Of a DNA stretch of 20,805 nucleotides, positions 7,976-15,410 are shown in pieces (position 1 is the first letter of the stretch; each line of letters begins with the position of its first letter). Source of the DNA: an uncultured Anaerolineaceae bacterium (GTDB lineage Bacteria; Chloroflexota; Anaerolineae; Promineifilales; Promineifilaceae); contig CALBTC010000376.1 in assembly GCA_937967805.1 (NCBI GenBank), positions 1 to 20,805 of the forward strand. Reading direction: 5' to 3'. Made by a program: the position numbers and the translations under genes. Under the pieces are notes generated by a model, which had not been told where the DNA came from, ran no database searches, and was given only the letters and a program-made list of their open reading frames with translations.

Positions 7976-8090
7976 GTTGTCCTCACTCCACCTCGAAAGG
8001 AATGGGCGGGAAGTATCGAACCAAACCTACCTGCAAACCGCCACTTGTTTAACATAATAGAAAAATAAATGATTCCTACAGAACATTGGG

Positions 8091-8119
8091 ATTATAAGGA
8101 GTGTGTAAAACAATAGCAA
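8091..8119 (-). promoter_or_regulatory. Promoter for the Calx-beta/PPC gene
   Basis: On the minus strand TTGCTA (8114-8119), exactly 17 nt, then TATAAT (8091-8096). It lies downstream of the clpP terminator and gives a leader of about 110 nt to the start at 7975. Confidence 0.6.
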
Positions 8120-8154
8120 GTGTAGCGAGCAAGCGCTCATTTTCTGGAGGCAAA

Positions 8155-8188
8155 TCAAAAACGGCCGTTCCGGAGAGGGAACGGCCGT
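8155..8188 (-). terminator. Rho-independent terminator of clpP, made from two ACGGCCGT palindromes
   Basis: GGAACGGCCGT (8178-8188) and ACGGCCGTTCC (8161-8171) form a perfect 11-bp stem with a six-base loop. On the minus strand the stem is followed by TTTTTGATTT. It begins about 28 nt after the clpP stop codon. The element separates clpP from the promoter of the next gene. Confidence 0.85.
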
Positions 8189-8216
8189 CTAACAACAAAA
8201 TCGGATCGTCAATAAA

Positions 8217-8819
8217 TTAGACAGTATGACCCGTTAAAACTTCATCTACCAGACCATATTTCATAGCTTCTTCAGCGCCCATGTAAATATCGCGATCCGT
8301 ATCTTCTTCAATGCGTTCAATGGGTTGGCCGGTGTGCTTAGAAAGGATATTGTTCAGCGATGTGCGCAGGCGCAAAATCTCTCGCGCCTGAATCTCAATG
8401 TCAGATGCCTGACCCTGGGCCCCACCTAACGGCTGGTGCATGTGGATGGTGGCGTTGGGCAGCGCGTAACGCATTCCTTCGGTACCGGCCGTCAGTAAAA
8501 CCGTGCCAAAGCTAGCCGTGAAGCCAACCGCCACCGTGGATACGGGACATTCAATCTGCTGCATGGTGTCGTAGATAGCCATACCGGAATACACCTGCCC
8601 GCCGGGGCTATTGATATACATGCTGATCGGCTTGCTGGAATCTTCGCGAGCCAGGTACAGCAGCTGAGCCACAATCAGGTTGGCAATCTGATCATTAATC
8701 GGCGTGCCCAGCATGATGATGCGATTTTTCAGCAGCAAGGAAAAAATATCGTAAGCGCGTTCGCCCCGACCGTCAGTTTCCAGCACCATGGGGACAAGCG
8801 ATGTTGGCAAATTCATCAT
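8217..8819 (-). CDS. clpP: ATP-dependent Clp protease proteolytic subunit
   Basis: This is the cytoplasmic serine peptidase that forms the tetradecameric chamber fed by ClpX/ClpA/ClpC. At 200 residues it has normal length. The catalytic triad is visible: Ser103 in TASFG, His128 in MHQPLGG and Asp173 in EEDTDRD. The oxyanion block [16 protein letters not shown] (71-86) and [20 protein letters not shown] (132-151) are near-invariant. [17 protein letters not shown] fits the normal processed N-terminus, so the propeptide is at most about ten residues. Two adjacent ATG codons could start it. I use 8819 because AGGAG lies 12 nt upstream of it and 15 nt upstream of the other. It follows tig after 118 nt, the classic tig-clpP order. 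clpX is not next to it: after the terminator an unrelated secreted protein is encoded. Confidence 0.97.
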   Translation of the reverse strand: MMNLPTSLVPMVLETDGRGERAYDIFSLLLKNRIIMLGTPINDQIANLIVAQLLYLAREDSSKPISMYINSPGGQVYSGMAIYDTMQQIECPVSTVAVGFTASFGTVLLTAGTEGMRYALPNATIHMHQPLGGAQGQASDIEIQAREILRLRTSLNNILSKHTGQPIERIEEDTDRDIYMGAEEAMKYGLVDEVLTGHTV

Positions 8820-8880
8820 GAGTTAGTCGTCTCCTAAAATTGTGAGAAAGCGAAAAAGCAATCCAGCAGCTACCAGATTC

Positions 8881-8911
8881 CTTCGCCATTCCAAAGCATT
8901 AATGGGCGAAG
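8881..8911 (-). other. Intercistronic hairpin between tig and clpP
   Basis: CTTCGCCATT (8881-8890) pairs with AATGGGCGAAG (8901-8911) over 10 bp with one bulged base and a ten-base loop. No T-run follows on the minus strand, so mRNA processing or uncoupling of tig and clpP levels is more likely than termination. I see no convincing separate clpP promoter in the 118-nt gap. Confidence 0.5.
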
Positions 8912-8937
8912 TTTATCGGGTTACCGTTAGATTTACA

Positions 8938-10539
8938 TTATCCTCCAGCCTCTTCTTTTTCTTTGCTTTCTTCTTCCTCATTTACGGCCGTTTCCGCTTC
9001 GGCAACCGGTTCTGCTTCAGATTCTTCGGTGTCGGATTCGGCCGTTTCTGTTTCTGCTTCTAAATCTACAGACGCTTCGGCTTCTTCAGCTTCCGTCTCG
9101 GCCTCTGCGGCTTCTGCCTCAGCCTCTAATTCGGCCAAATCGGGGGCATTACCGGTTAGCACCGCTTCGATCCGCTCGTACGCTTTGTCCATCAGCACTT
9201 CACTGCTGAGCATATCAAAACCGGGGCCGCTGCGATAATAGTCACGCATCCCTTGAACCAGCGCTTCATTGTCGCCAAACTGGCCGACGCGCTCATCAAT
9301 GGCCGCGTTCACATCTTCTTCGGTTACACGCAGCTTCTCGTCCATGATAAACTGGCGCAGCACCAGCTGACGCTTAAGCTGTTCTTCGGCACCCTCGCGG
9401 AAATTCTCGCGCAGCTGCTCTTCCTGTGTGCCTTGCAGCTGCAAGAAATCTTCCCAGCTCCAACCGGCGCGGGTAACCTGGCCCTTAAAATTGTTCAGCA
9501 TGCCGTCAATTTCAGATTCTACGGCCGCCGGCGGATAATTCAATTTTGCGTCTTCCAACAAATCATCAATCATGCCTTCGATAAGCTCGTTCTTAGCTTC
9601 GCTTTCGGCTTCGTTTTGCAGTTCTTCGCGGATCGATTCACGCAGTTCGTCGAGCGTCTCAAAGGAACCTTCCAGCCTGGCCAACTCATCGTCCAACGGC
9701 GGCAGGTTACGGCTGCGCACGTTGAGCACATTGACAGTAAAGGTCGCTTCACGGCCGGCCAGCTCTTCTTCTTCAAAATCCTCGGGGAACGTCATGTTGA
9801 ACGTCTTCTTATCGCCGGCCGACATGCCTACGACGTTGTTGACGAAGTCCTCACCCCAAAAGAGCTGCTTGGCCTCCATCACAAGGTCCACGTTTTCGCT
9901 GTTGAAAATGACGTTATCTTCCGGATACTCGGTTTCGGCCTCGGTCTCTTCCATTTCGGATTCGGCCGTTTCCCCGTCATCGGCGGCTTCAGCTTCCTCT
10001 GCTTCGTCTTCGGCAGCCGGCAGCAGTTCCCCCTTGCCGCTGAGGGTCACCATGTCACCCACCTCAACCGGACGTGCTACCTCTTCTAGCTGCTGGTGCT
10101 GCGTTTGAATCCGCTCCAGCGCCTCGTCAACCGCTTCTTCGGCAATCTCAACCGGCTCGATCTCTTTGCGCAGCTCACGGTAGTTGCCCAGTTCCACCTC
10201 TGGCATAAGCGGAATGGTGAACTTGAGCACCAGCGGCTCCATCTCCATATCATCAAAATTAGCGGGGGCGTAGATGTCCGGGTCTACCTCATCCAGGGCC
10301 TCGGTAAACACGCTTTGCAGCATATCTTCAATGGCTTCCGTACGCAGCAGGTCACGGCCTAACCGCTTGAGCAGTACAGGGTAAGGCACTTTGCCCCGAC
10401 GAAAGCCAGGGATATTGACTTCCTTGCCAAGTTTGCGGGCGGTTTGCCGCATCTGTTTCTCGACACGCTCTTCGGGGACCTCAATGGTCATCAAAAGCTG
10501 TCGCTGATCATCTTGTTCGGTTTGAATCTTTAGCGTCAC
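8938..10539 (-). CDS. tig: Trigger factor (ribosome-associated chaperone) with acidic insert and tail
   Basis: This folding chaperone binds at the ribosome exit tunnel. The ribosome-docking loop GFRRGKVP is at 45-52 in the N-terminal domain. The FKBP-like PPIase domain spans about 155-275 but carries a Glu/Ala insert (175-208). The helical C-terminal chaperone domain runs about 280-465. At 533 residues it is about 100 longer than usual (430-450). The excess is the insert plus a strongly acidic Glu/Ala/Thr tail (468-530). The start is GTG 10539, with GAGAGG seven bases upstream; the next Met (17) would cut into the first strand. The tail holds two copies of the GAAACGGCCG-type motif and the insert holds one. 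It is probably transcribed from the tRNA-Leu promoter by read-through. Confidence 0.95.
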   Translation of the reverse strand: MTLKIQTEQDDQRQLLMTIEVPEERVEKQMRQTARKLGKEVNIPGFRRGKVPYPVLLKRLGRDLLRTEAIEDMLQSVFTEALDEVDPDIYAPANFDDMEMEPLVLKFTIPLMPEVELGNYRELRKEIEPVEIAEEAVDEALERIQTQHQQLEEVARPVEVGDMVTLSGKGELLPAAEDEAEEAEAADDGETAESEMEETEAETEYPEDNVIFNSENVDLVMEAKQLFWGEDFVNNVVGMSAGDKKTFNMTFPEDFEEEELAGREATFTVNVLNVRSRNLPPLDDELARLEGSFETLDELRESIREELQNEAESEAKNELIEGMIDDLLEDAKLNYPPAAVESEIDGMLNNFKGQVTRAGWSWEDFLQLQGTQEEQLRENFREGAEEQLKRQLVLRQFIMDEKLRVTEEDVNAAIDERVGQFGDNEALVQGMRDYYRSGPGFDMLSSEVLMDKAYERIEAVLTGNAPDLAELEAEAEAAEAETEAEEAEASVDLEAETETAESDTEESEAEPVAEAETAVNEEEESKEKEEAGG

Positions 10540-10551
10540 AAGCTACCTCTC

Positions 10552-10586
10552 AAAAAAATTAAAGCGTTGCCTGGTAGCAACGCTTT
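10552..10586 (-). terminator. Terminator/attenuator between tRNA-Leu and tig
   Basis: AAAGCGTTGC and GCAACGCTTT (10577-10586 and 10561-10570) form a perfect 10-bp stem around a six-base loop. On the minus strand AATTTTTTT follows. The T-run ends about 13 nt before the tig GTG and directly abuts the tig ribosome binding site. Confidence 0.85.
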
Positions 10587-10601
10587 TGGTCTCTTAAAAA
10601 G

Positions 10602-10683
10602 TGGGGATGGAGGGACTTGAACCCACACGCCTTGCGGCACATGATTCTAAGTCATGCGCGTCTGCCAATTCCGCCACATCCCC
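10602..10683 (-). tRNA. trnL(tag): tRNA-Leu (anticodon UAG)
   Basis: This is a class II tRNA. The acceptor GGGGATG pairs with CATCCCC. The D-stem is GCG/CGC. The anticodon stem CATGA/TCATG carries loop CTTAGAA with anticodon TAG (plus-strand cta at 10647-10649). The long variable arm contains GCC-GCAA-GGC. The T-arm is GTGGG-TTCAAGT-CCCTC and has one T-T mismatch at the second pair. The discriminator is A. CCA is not encoded, since CTTTTT follows, so it must be added by the CCA enzyme. Confidence 0.95.
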
Positions 10684-10695
10684 AGCAAGCGTTTA

Positions 10696-10723
10696 ATTAT
10701 ACCACTGGAAAAAGCATTGCCAA
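10696..10723 (-). promoter_or_regulatory. Strong promoter for tRNA-Leu (and probably tig-clpP)
   Basis: On the minus strand TTGGCA (10718-10723, 5/6 of consensus), 16 nt, then TATAAT (10696-10701) preceded by TGG, an extended -10. Initiation should occur near 10689, six bases before the tRNA. I find no other promoter before tig, because the tRNA and its terminator fill the space. Confidence 0.75.
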
Positions 10724-10787
10724 ACGAGGTTGCCGGCTAACGGATTTGGGGGTAACGTTCGGCATCTTGCTAAGAATCGAACATACC

Positions 10788-10793
10788 AGGAGG
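10788..10793 (+). promoter_or_regulatory. Ribosome binding site that fixes the deaminase start
   Basis: A perfect AGGAGG lies five bases before ATG 10799. It rules out the in-frame start at 10730, which would lie within the tRNA-Leu promoter region. Confidence 0.9.
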
Positions 10794-10798
10794 TTTTG

Positions 10799-12196
10799 AT
10801 GGGCACATTGCTGGTTAAGAATACGGCCGTTCTCGTAACCATGGACGATGAGCGGCGTGAAATTACAAATGGCGGGCTGTTTGTACGCGATAATGTTATT
10901 GAGCAGGTTGGCCCTACGAGCGAGCTGCCAGAAACGGCCGATGCCGTCCTTGATCTCAGCGAGCATATCGTACTGCCCGGCCTGGTCAACACCCATCACC
11001 ACCTGTACCAAAGCCTCACTCGCGTCCTGGCGCAAAACAATAATCTGTTTGACTGGCTCACCACGCTTTACCCCATCTGGGCTAATCTCAGCAACGAAGC
11101 CATTTACGTAAGCACCATCACCGGCTTAGCTGAACTGGCCCTTTCCGGCTGCACCACCAGCAGCGATCATCTCTACATTTTCCCCAACGACTGCACGTTA
11201 GACAGCCAGATTCGCGCCGCACAGGAGATAGGCGTGCGCTTCCATGCCGCCCGCGGCTCTATGTCGCTGGGCGAGAGCGATGGCGGTCTCCCGCCCGACC
11301 GGGTCACGGAAGATGAAGCATTTATCCTCAAAGACAGCCAGCGCCTCATCGAGACATACCACGACGCCGGCCGCCACGCCATGCTGCGCGTGGTGTTGGC
11401 TCCCTGTTCCCCCTTCTCTGTCACCCCCGATCTCATGCGCGAGTCGGCCAGGATGGCCCGCGCTTACGGCGTGCGGCTGCACACCCATTTGGCCGAAACG
11501 TTGGAAGAGGAAGAATTTTGTTTAGAGACGTTTGGCCTGCGCCCCGTGCCCTACGTGGAATCACTGGGCTGGACCGGGGGTGATGTGTGGCACGCCCACT
11601 GTGTCCACATGAGCCAGCCGGAGATTGAGCTGTTTGGCCAAACGCAGACGGGCGTGGCCCACTGCCCCAGCAGCAACATGCGGCTGGCCAGCGGCATTGC
11701 CCCGGTTTTGGCCTGGTGGGATGCGGGTGTACCGGTTGGGCTCGGGGTCGATGGCTCCGCTTCTAACGACGGCGGCCATTTACTGGCTGAAGCGCGGCAG
11801 GCGATGCTGCTGCAGCGCGTGGCCCCGGACCGTTATTTGAGTGAGGCGCCAGGCGGGCGCGGCGGCTTTGGCGGCCGTCCCGATGCGATGTCGGCGCGGC
11901 AGGCGTTGGAACTGGGTACGCGGGGTGGTGCGGCCGTTTTAGGCCGGGATGATATTGGTTACCTGGCCCCAGGCATGAGCGCCGACTTTATTGCCCTGAA
12001 TTTAAACCAGATTGCCTTCTCTGGCGCGCTGCATGACCCGGTTGCGGCCGTATTGCTCTGCCAGCCGCCTACGGTGGATTATTCAGTAATTGATGGCAAG
12101 CTTGTGGTGGCGAACGGTCAGCTCACCACCATCGACTTGATGCCACACCTGGAAAAGCACAACAGAATCTCGGCTGAGATGATTCGGAGTGAATGA
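10799..12196 (+). CDS. 8-oxoguanine deaminase-type amidohydrolase
   Basis: This cytosolic metal-dependent deaminase is of the 8-oxoguanine deaminase / hydroxyatrazine ethylaminohydrolase (AtzB) group and likely converts 8-oxoguanine to urate plus ammonia. It has 465 residues from ATG 10799. The amidohydrolase metal site is visible: NTHHHLYQS (His66, His68), LHTHLAE (His230, Glu234), WHAHCV (His267) and VDGSASND (Asp318). The blocks GCTTSSDHLYIFPND, FHAARGSMSLGESDGGLPPD and HCPSSNMRLASGIAPV agree closely with my memory of 8-oxoguanine deaminases and are longer matches than to guanine, cytosine or SAH deaminases. It is divergent from the tRNA-Leu/tig unit and convergent with the glycan operon, with no purine genes nearby. 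Substrate assignment rests on motif memory. Confidence 0.88.
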   Translation: MGTLLVKNTAVLVTMDDERREITNGGLFVRDNVIEQVGPTSELPETADAVLDLSEHIVLPGLVNTHHHLYQSLTRVLAQNNNLFDWLTTLYPIWANLSNEAIYVSTITGLAELALSGCTTSSDHLYIFPNDCTLDSQIRAAQEIGVRFHAARGSMSLGESDGGLPPDRVTEDEAFILKDSQRLIETYHDAGRHAMLRVVLAPCSPFSVTPDLMRESARMARAYGVRLHTHLAETLEEEEFCLETFGLRPVPYVESLGWTGGDVWHAHCVHMSQPEIELFGQTQTGVAHCPSSNMRLASGIAPVLAWWDAGVPVGLGVDGSASNDGGHLLAEARQAMLLQRVAPDRYLSEAPGGRGGFGGRPDAMSARQALELGTRGGAAVLGRDDIGYLAPGMSADFIALNLNQIAFSGALHDPVAAVLLCQPPTVDYSVIDGKLVVANGQLTTIDLMPHLEKHNRISAEMIRSE

Positions 12197-12265
12197 CGCA
12201 GCCGTGACAAACGGGCCCACTGCCAGAACCGCAGCGGTCAAAATTATGGTGTGGCCGTACGCAGT

Positions 12266-13852
12266 TTATGGGGTGCAAATTTTGGGCGATTGGCGAACGG
12301 CCGTTAAAGAGTCATTGGTTACCCGGAAAAGTTTTGGCTCTTCCCGAAAAGGAACCAGCGCATAATGCGCTTCAAGCCGCTCTTTGGCATTATACAAAGT
12401 CGGGGATCGATCTTCATGAAAATAAACCGGTTTTCCAGCCAACAGTAATGAATCTACCAGGTACACCAAGCAAGGCTCGAACAAATCATAGCGGTATTTC
12501 TCTTGTTCGGGATCATACTGGGGAATGCGCCGGTAGTTTAACACCGAGCGGTTACCGTAATAGGCAATCTGATCATTGAGCTCATAGCTCATCAGAACAG
12601 CGTCTTCTTCTGTTTCTGCCAGCCAGGTGCGCAAGTTGGTGACGACCGTTTCTGCCCCCTGGTTCTTTGTTCTAAGCTCATTCACTTGCGGCCACAAATT
12701 CCAGCCAAGCCATAAAACCAAACCACCCAAGAGAACAGCCTGAGGCCAGCGTTTTGGGCTCTTTTGTAAAAAAAAGTTGATTCCCTGCACACCCAAAATG
12801 GCCAAAAAGGGAAAGAGCGGCAGCAAAAAGCGGCTGTTGATCCCGGCCGGGGCAAACGCATAAATGCTGTATAAGCTCAATGAACTGACAACAACCAACA
12901 CAAACAACCATCGGTAAAAACGGGGCAAACCAAACCAGCCAACCGGTACAAAAAGCAAAACCACAGAAAAGTTTCCCCACAATGTTTTGCCAGCCTCAAT
13001 CAAACTGAAGCCATCAACCGGTGACTCGCCTAAAGCATAGGCCAACGAAAACGGGGGGAACAGATACCAACCATTCTCCGGACTATAACTGGTTAAGCGA
13101 ACGCCGCCGTAGTAAAAATGATTAAACAGCAAAATAAGCAGCAGGCCAAACGCCAAAACAGCATAAAACGCCCACTTTTGTGACGGCCGAATCAATGCTC
13201 GGGGCCTGGTCAAAAGCTCGGCTAAACCAACGCTGGCTATAAAAGTGATGTTGGTATAGCGAATAAACAGAGAGAAAACCAGAACAATACCGCCCAACGC
13301 AGCGTAAAGCCAGGCTTCTTTTTTGGTTGCCGTATCGCGCTGTGAATAAAAGTAAAGCAGATAGCCGGCCAACACAAAAACCATTGACGGTATTTCTGAC
13401 CATGCTTCTGTACCAAAAAGCCAGTAATTGGGTGTTAAAGCAACCATGCCGGCAGCCATCAGGCCAACCCATTCGTTTTGACTCACCCATTTCCCCCACA
13501 AAAACGTTAGCATGACGCCAATCCCAGCCAATACCGGCACAACGTAATGTACGCTCGCCTCAATGCCGGTTATGAATCCGGGCAGCGCCAACAGCAGCGG
13601 AAAGCCCGGTGGATACCCCAGGTAGGTTCTGGCGTCGGCAAAATGGGTAATTTGAAAGGCAAAAGGGGAAAAGAATTCGCCAAACAGCGCATTATTGGGA
13701 TCATCGTATCCCAAGCCGTTGCCTCTTATGAGCTGTTTGGCGGCATATTCGTAACCAAACGTATCGGCCGTTAAGGGCCATCGCGTCACCAACAATATGA
13801 AGGCAGCGCCAACGATAACAGCCCCCACAAAGGCTAACAAACGAGGCTTCAT
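12266..13852 (-). CDS. GT-C family membrane glycosyltransferase (GT39/GT83/ArnT-like)
   Basis: This multi-spanning protein of 528 residues is probably a dolichyl/polyprenyl-phosphate-sugar-dependent glycosyltransferase acting on the outer side of the membrane. The first helix is followed by a loop with DTFGYEYAAKQL (Asp30), the acidic position expected in GT-C enzymes, and YLGYPPGFP (about 77-85), like the PPGYP-type loop of PMT/ArnT proteins. About ten further helices lead to a soluble C-terminal domain of about 150 residues. The frame extends to TTG 13879 and GTG 13876, both with only weak AAGAAA upstream. I chose ATG 13852 although its ribosome site is also weak, so the start is uncertain by nine residues. 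It is the last gene of the glycan operon and ends convergent to the deaminase. Confidence 0.8.
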   Translation of the reverse strand: MKPRLLAFVGAVIVGAAFILLVTRWPLTADTFGYEYAAKQLIRGNGLGYDDPNNALFGEFFSPFAFQITHFADARTYLGYPPGFPLLLALPGFITGIEASVHYVVPVLAGIGVMLTFLWGKWVSQNEWVGLMAAGMVALTPNYWLFGTEAWSEIPSMVFVLAGYLLYFYSQRDTATKKEAWLYAALGGIVLVFSLFIRYTNITFIASVGLAELLTRPRALIRPSQKWAFYAVLAFGLLLILLFNHFYYGGVRLTSYSPENGWYLFPPFSLAYALGESPVDGFSLIEAGKTLWGNFSVVLLFVPVGWFGLPRFYRWLFVLVVVSSLSLYSIYAFAPAGINSRFLLPLFPFLAILGVQGINFFLQKSPKRWPQAVLLGGLVLWLGWNLWPQVNELRTKNQGAETVVTNLRTWLAETEEDAVLMSYELNDQIAYYGNRSVLNYRRIPQYDPEQEKYRYDLFEPCLVYLVDSLLLAGKPVYFHEDRSPTLYNAKERLEAHYALVPFREEPKLFRVTNDSLTAVRQSPKICTP

Positions 13853-13928
13853 AAATCTTTGCCAGATTACATTCACCAATTAAGTTTCTTGCAGCGGTTC
13901 ACTCAACACCAGATTGAAGCGTTGCGCA

Positions 13929-15407
13929 TCAGTTATTGACGGTTATGGAAAGCATCCTGCTGTTGTTTGTCTCATTTGATTCTGTGACCGCGTTGAGCGC
14001 ATCGGCAACAACATATACGGTATAGCTGCCAGCAGGCACATTTTCCCAAAGGTAAGAAACAGTTTTATTATATCCACATCCTTCTAGCGAGATAGTTTGA
14101 TCGCTGCCCAACTGGGTGCCGCCTGCCTTCGGATCACCATTGTAAAAACGAACCACAAATGCTTTGGGGAAAACATTGGTGCCGCTGTTGGCAATCGTTG
14201 CGGTGAGGGTAATAGAAGCGGGAGCATTAGGGGATGGCGGTTCGGCCGTAACAGCAGAAGGGTAGAGATCAATTTGCTCGGTCAGGCTGGTGGTATGATC
14301 GGCAAAGTTTTGGCCCATTGCAGACAACCCCCACGGGTAATTACCGACAGCTCCTTCGAACAGGTAACCGTTAAACTCGTCGCCTGGTGCGCCGGTGCTA
14401 AACCATGACCAGGTTTGTACCAGTTTGTAATTGTCGTTGGGATCGCCGAGTTGGGGGTCAACGGCCGTTTCCATATAATCAAACGTCGCATCCATAAATG
14501 TATTAACCCGGTTAGCATCAAAACCGAGCCAGGAAGGCATCAATATCCCATATTCCGAAACGGTTAACGGCAACCCGCCATAGCCGCGATCCACCATCCA
14601 CTGTCGGAAATTCTCAATACGTTCCGTGAATAAATCGATATTATCATTGTCTTCAATAGACAAAACTTCACCCACATTGGCTTGAATACCTGGTGGAATT
14701 TCCGCTCCCCAACAATTATTGGGATCGTAATCACAGCTTACCTCATTCAAGATAAAGTTATGAATGCTCCAGCCATCCACCGGCATTTTTGCGCCACCGT
14801 TTTGATTGGAATAGCTGTCTAAAACCATGTCCAGATATTGCAAGCGCAAAGGCGTGGGCTGCACAATCGTGCCGGCAAATATCCGCGCCAAAGGATCTTC
14901 CGCTTTAATTAGGTCATACAGCTCTGCGTAGGCGGCTGCATATACATGCGGCTCCATATCATCCTGAAAATCTTTACGATCCGGCTCATTACCTATCAAC
15001 CAATCTGCACCTGGATTAGCCGCAATGGCATCCAGCAGGTTTTGGCCACTGGGCGTATAAGTAAAATCATTGGCATTGGGTCCTGTTTGACTCAGGCGAA
15101 TAACTGGCACATATTTCGCCTGGTTTGCCAACACCGGGCTTGGGGTTGTATTGTAATTTAGATACCAGCCCAGGCGCAGCTTTTCAATCATCAGGTTTGC
15201 CGGGTTGTGAATGACGTTGATACCATACCTACATTGCGGAGGAACCCCATTGTTCACAAGCGGCAAATAAACAATATCGCTAAAACCGCCTGCGGCCGTT
15301 TCACGAACCGGTTGGATATTTCTAATTGAAAAAAACAATATCAATACGGCAAAAGCTAAAACAATACCAATACCGCTCTTCTTAGTCCAAATAAGATTGT
15401 TTCTCAT
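13929..15407 (-). CDS. Exported clan GH-A glycosidase-like protein with C-terminal CARDB domain
   Basis: This 492-residue protein has an N-terminal signal or anchor helix (about 11-28), then a YLPLV motif (47-51). A (beta/alpha)8 catalytic domain covers about 58-375. The acid/base is likely Glu141 in WLIGNEPD, the nucleophile likely Glu285 in LTVSEYG, and a WSIHNF strand lies between, all in the order of clan GH-A and closest in feel to Asl1-like Glyco_hydro_cc domains. Residues about 380-490 are a CARDB-type adhesion domain: ITLTATIANSGT, AVTESNETNNS. ATG 15407 lies 3 nt after the stop of the previous GH gene, so translation is coupled. Both glutamates are present, so it may be active. The linkage it cleaves is unknown. 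Confidence 0.8.
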   Translation of the reverse strand: MRNNLIWTKKSGIGIVLAFAVLILFFSIRNIQPVRETAAGGFSDIVYLPLVNNGVPPQCRYGINVIHNPANLMIEKLRLGWYLNYNTTPSPVLANQAKYVPVIRLSQTGPNANDFTYTPSGQNLLDAIAANPGADWLIGNEPDRKDFQDDMEPHVYAAAYAELYDLIKAEDPLARIFAGTIVQPTPLRLQYLDMVLDSYSNQNGGAKMPVDGWSIHNFILNEVSCDYDPNNCWGAEIPPGIQANVGEVLSIEDNDNIDLFTERIENFRQWMVDRGYGGLPLTVSEYGILMPSWLGFDANRVNTFMDATFDYMETAVDPQLGDPNDNYKLVQTWSWFSTGAPGDEFNGYLFEGAVGNYPWGLSAMGQNFADHTTSLTEQIDLYPSAVTAEPPSPNAPASITLTATIANSGTNVFPKAFVVRFYNGDPKAGGTQLGSDQTISLEGCGYNKTVSYLWENVPAGSYTVYVVADALNAVTESNETNNSRMLSITVNN

Positions 15408-15410
15408 CTC

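Noticed and set aside
8963..9238. Plus-strand Ser-rich open frame
   Set aside because: The Ser/Ala repeat is just the reverse complement of the acidic trigger-factor tail.
9253..10089. Plus-strand open frame of 278 codons
   Set aside because: It is fully antisense to trigger factor. Long antisense frames are expected opposite Glu/Ala-rich coding sequence.
12197..12265. Possible terminator between the convergent deaminase and glycosyltransferase genes
   Set aside because: Only short GC-rich self-complementary bits are present, with no clear stem plus T-run on either strand.
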